Assembly: GCA_949291375.1 (NCBI GenBank)
Contig: CASEVI010000001.1
Location: forward strand, 194,980 to 258,979
Direction of reading: 5' to 3'
Length of the DNA stretch: 64,000 nucleotides
Source of the DNA: an uncultured bacterium
Lineage (GTDB): Bacteria; Bacillota_I; Bacilli_A; RFN20; CAG-826
Positions 62,973 through 64,000 of this stretch are shown here, in pieces. The position numbers and the translations under genes are program-made. Every line of letters starts with the position of its first letter. The first letter of the stretch is position 1. Below the pieces are notes generated by a model. That model saw nothing but the letters and a program-made list of their open reading frames with translations. It made no database searches and was not told where the DNA came from.

Positions 62973-64000
62973 TTACCAAGAATAGACTTCTTCAAATCTT
63001 GTGCTTCCATTTGAATCAACGACTTTTCTAAATACTAATAATGCTTCAGCTTCTACCCATCCACTTTCATTTTCGTATTCAACGACATAATATTTTTCGC
63101 CGTTTCTTTCGATAATCTCCATTTCATATTCAGTTTCATTTACTTCATAAGAAACAGATTTTCTATTCCATTCATTTTCAATTGAAATTGAATAATTGTC
63201 GACTCTTCTACCATTTTCTACGATTGTATATTCAAATTCGTTTTCAGTTTCATTCCATTCACTTTCACTTTCTTGTTGCACGAGGATATAAGAATTTGCT
63301 CCGGTTTGAATTCTAAAGTTTCTTTCTTCTTCAATTTCACCTCTATCATTTTCATGATGTGTCAAAGATGAGAATGAATAATGAGTTGAGTCATTATTTA
63401 ATAACGCAACTCCTTCAAGAGATTGCATGAAGTTTTCCCCTCTATTCCATGAATTTGTGATATTAAAATAAAGAGTGATATTTGAATTTGTCATCGTGTT
63501 ATCTTTATAACCAATGACTTCTTTAAATTGATATGTTTGATTATTAATAACTTCATTAACTTCGCTTATTGTAGATGTGAATGCTTGATCTTCCATCATT
63601 AATAAATCTAAAGTTGGAAGCATATCGATAATTTCTTGTTTTTCTGCCTCAGTAATTGGTCGATTTCTATCTCTGGTTTTAATTGCATTTAAAGTTAATG
63701 CTGATGAGGTATGGTTAAAATTTAATAAATTCATTACTGTAACAGCTTGTAAATTTGATAATGAATCGTTATTAATTTCATTAACTTCATCAATAACTTC
63801 ATCTCCATTTGGTTTTGATGGATCTTCTTGTGGAGTGTTTGGATTTGAAGGTTCACTAGGATTTGATGGATCTTTTGAAGGTTCATTTCCTTCAGTTGTT
63901 GGTGGGACAGGGCTAATAGTTTCTTTAGCGCAGGAAGTAATTAATAATGATCCTCCGAGTGCAATAGCTGGTAATAAGACAAATAATTTATTTTTTTTCA
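62973..64000 (-). CDS. Lipoprotein with Pro/Ser-rich linker (start just outside window)
   Basis: The frame stays open from the internal ATG at 63734 to the window edge: the edge bases read TG AAA AAA, so the ATG's first base is at 64001. The full product would be 342 aa with signal MKKNKLFVLLPAIALGGSLL, lipobox LITSC (Cys24), a Pro/Ser/Asn linker (EPSKDPSNPSEPSNPNTPQE) and a beta-rich mature domain in which Glu, Asn and Trp are frequent. Repeating ...E-NEWN-like and EYE patterns suggest a beta-barrel or sandwich. No family recognised; starting at 63734 would remove the signal peptide. Confidence 0.75.
   Translation of the reverse strand, partial: KKNKLFVLLPAIALGGSLLITSCAKETISPVPPTTEGNEPSKDPSNPSEPSNPNTPQEDPSKPNGDEVIDEVNEINNDSLSNLQAVTVMNLLNFNHTSSALTLNAIKTRDRNRPITEAEKQEIIDMLPTLDLLMMEDQAFTSTISEVNEVINNQTYQFKEVIGYKDNTMTNSNITLYFNITNSWNRGENFMQSLEGVALLNNDSTHYSFSSLTHHENDRGEIEEERNFRIQTGANSYILVQQESESEWNETENEFEYTIVENGRRVDNYSISIENEWNRKSVSYEVNETEYEMEIIERNGEKYYVVEYENESGWVEAEALLVFRKVVDSNGSTRFEEVYSW

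Overview
The window is a very AT-rich bacterial chromosome segment. UGA is a stop (for example at 14140-14142 and 51817-51819) and Trp is UGG, so the code is the standard bacterial one and not the Mycoplasma code. Shine-Dalgarno sites of the GGAGG type, many short Lys-rich lipoprotein signals, LacI/CcpA-type operators, and MglABC, GPH and CUT1-like sugar transporters point to an uncultured, probably gut-associated Bacilli/Tenericutes-like lineage (RF39, RFN20 or Erysipelotrichia-like). This placement is inference; no rRNA gene is present.

Layout. 0-10.7 kb: the tail of an MsmX-type ATPase, two CUT1 permeases, two paralogous solute-binding lipoproteins, a secreted SNase-OB nuclease lipoprotein, a zinc-ribbon membrane protein, a BIG2/OB lipoprotein, a 5'-nucleotidase lipoprotein and a nicotinamidase. 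Together these look like a surface nucleic-acid/nucleotide scavenging locus. 10.7-13.7 kb: repeat-rich, accessory-looking DNA with a pRiA4b ORF-3-like protein and a DUF4143 ATPase. 13.6-17.3 kb: a small lipoprotein, an ECF-like sigma factor, a membrane anti-sigma candidate and a serpin lipoprotein. Three of these genes share an upstream sequence signature. 17.3-21.2 kb: a Y-family polymerase and, divergently, a PhoPR-like two-component system. 21.2-29.5 kb: a binding protein, fused double permease and insertion-bearing ATPase, then phosphoglucomutase and mannose-6-phosphate isomerase. 29.5-35.9 kb: a LacI regulator, an orphan lipoprotein and an mglBAC-type sugar importer whose permease has a long coiled-coil N-terminus. 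The two importers are each preceded by a near-consensus promoter with a cre/LacI operator in the -35/-10 spacer.

35.9-40.1 kb: two very diverged PlsX-like paralogues, tRNA-Leu(UAG), a truncated gene remnant and a ClC protein. 40.5-48.5 kb: a Gfo/Idh/MocA oxidoreductase, a MacB-like ABC exporter, a frameshifted DUF4143 ATPase pseudogene and a P-type ATPase. 48.6-57.1 kb: a compact raffinose/galacto-oligosaccharide operon (GPH symporter, GH13, GH36, GH2). 57.1-62.9 kb: a 1,927-residue DUF4011-type SF1 helicase. 63-64 kb: a lipoprotein running off the right edge.

The observations I rate highest are the sigma factor/lipoprotein/serpin group with its shared candidate promoter; the nuclease, OB and 5'-nucleotidase modules spread over separate lipoproteins beside a transporter; the paired PlsX-like proteins; the two ABC transporters with large extra helical domains; and a set of six genes whose -10 box sits so close to the ATG that their mRNAs should be leaderless or nearly so.
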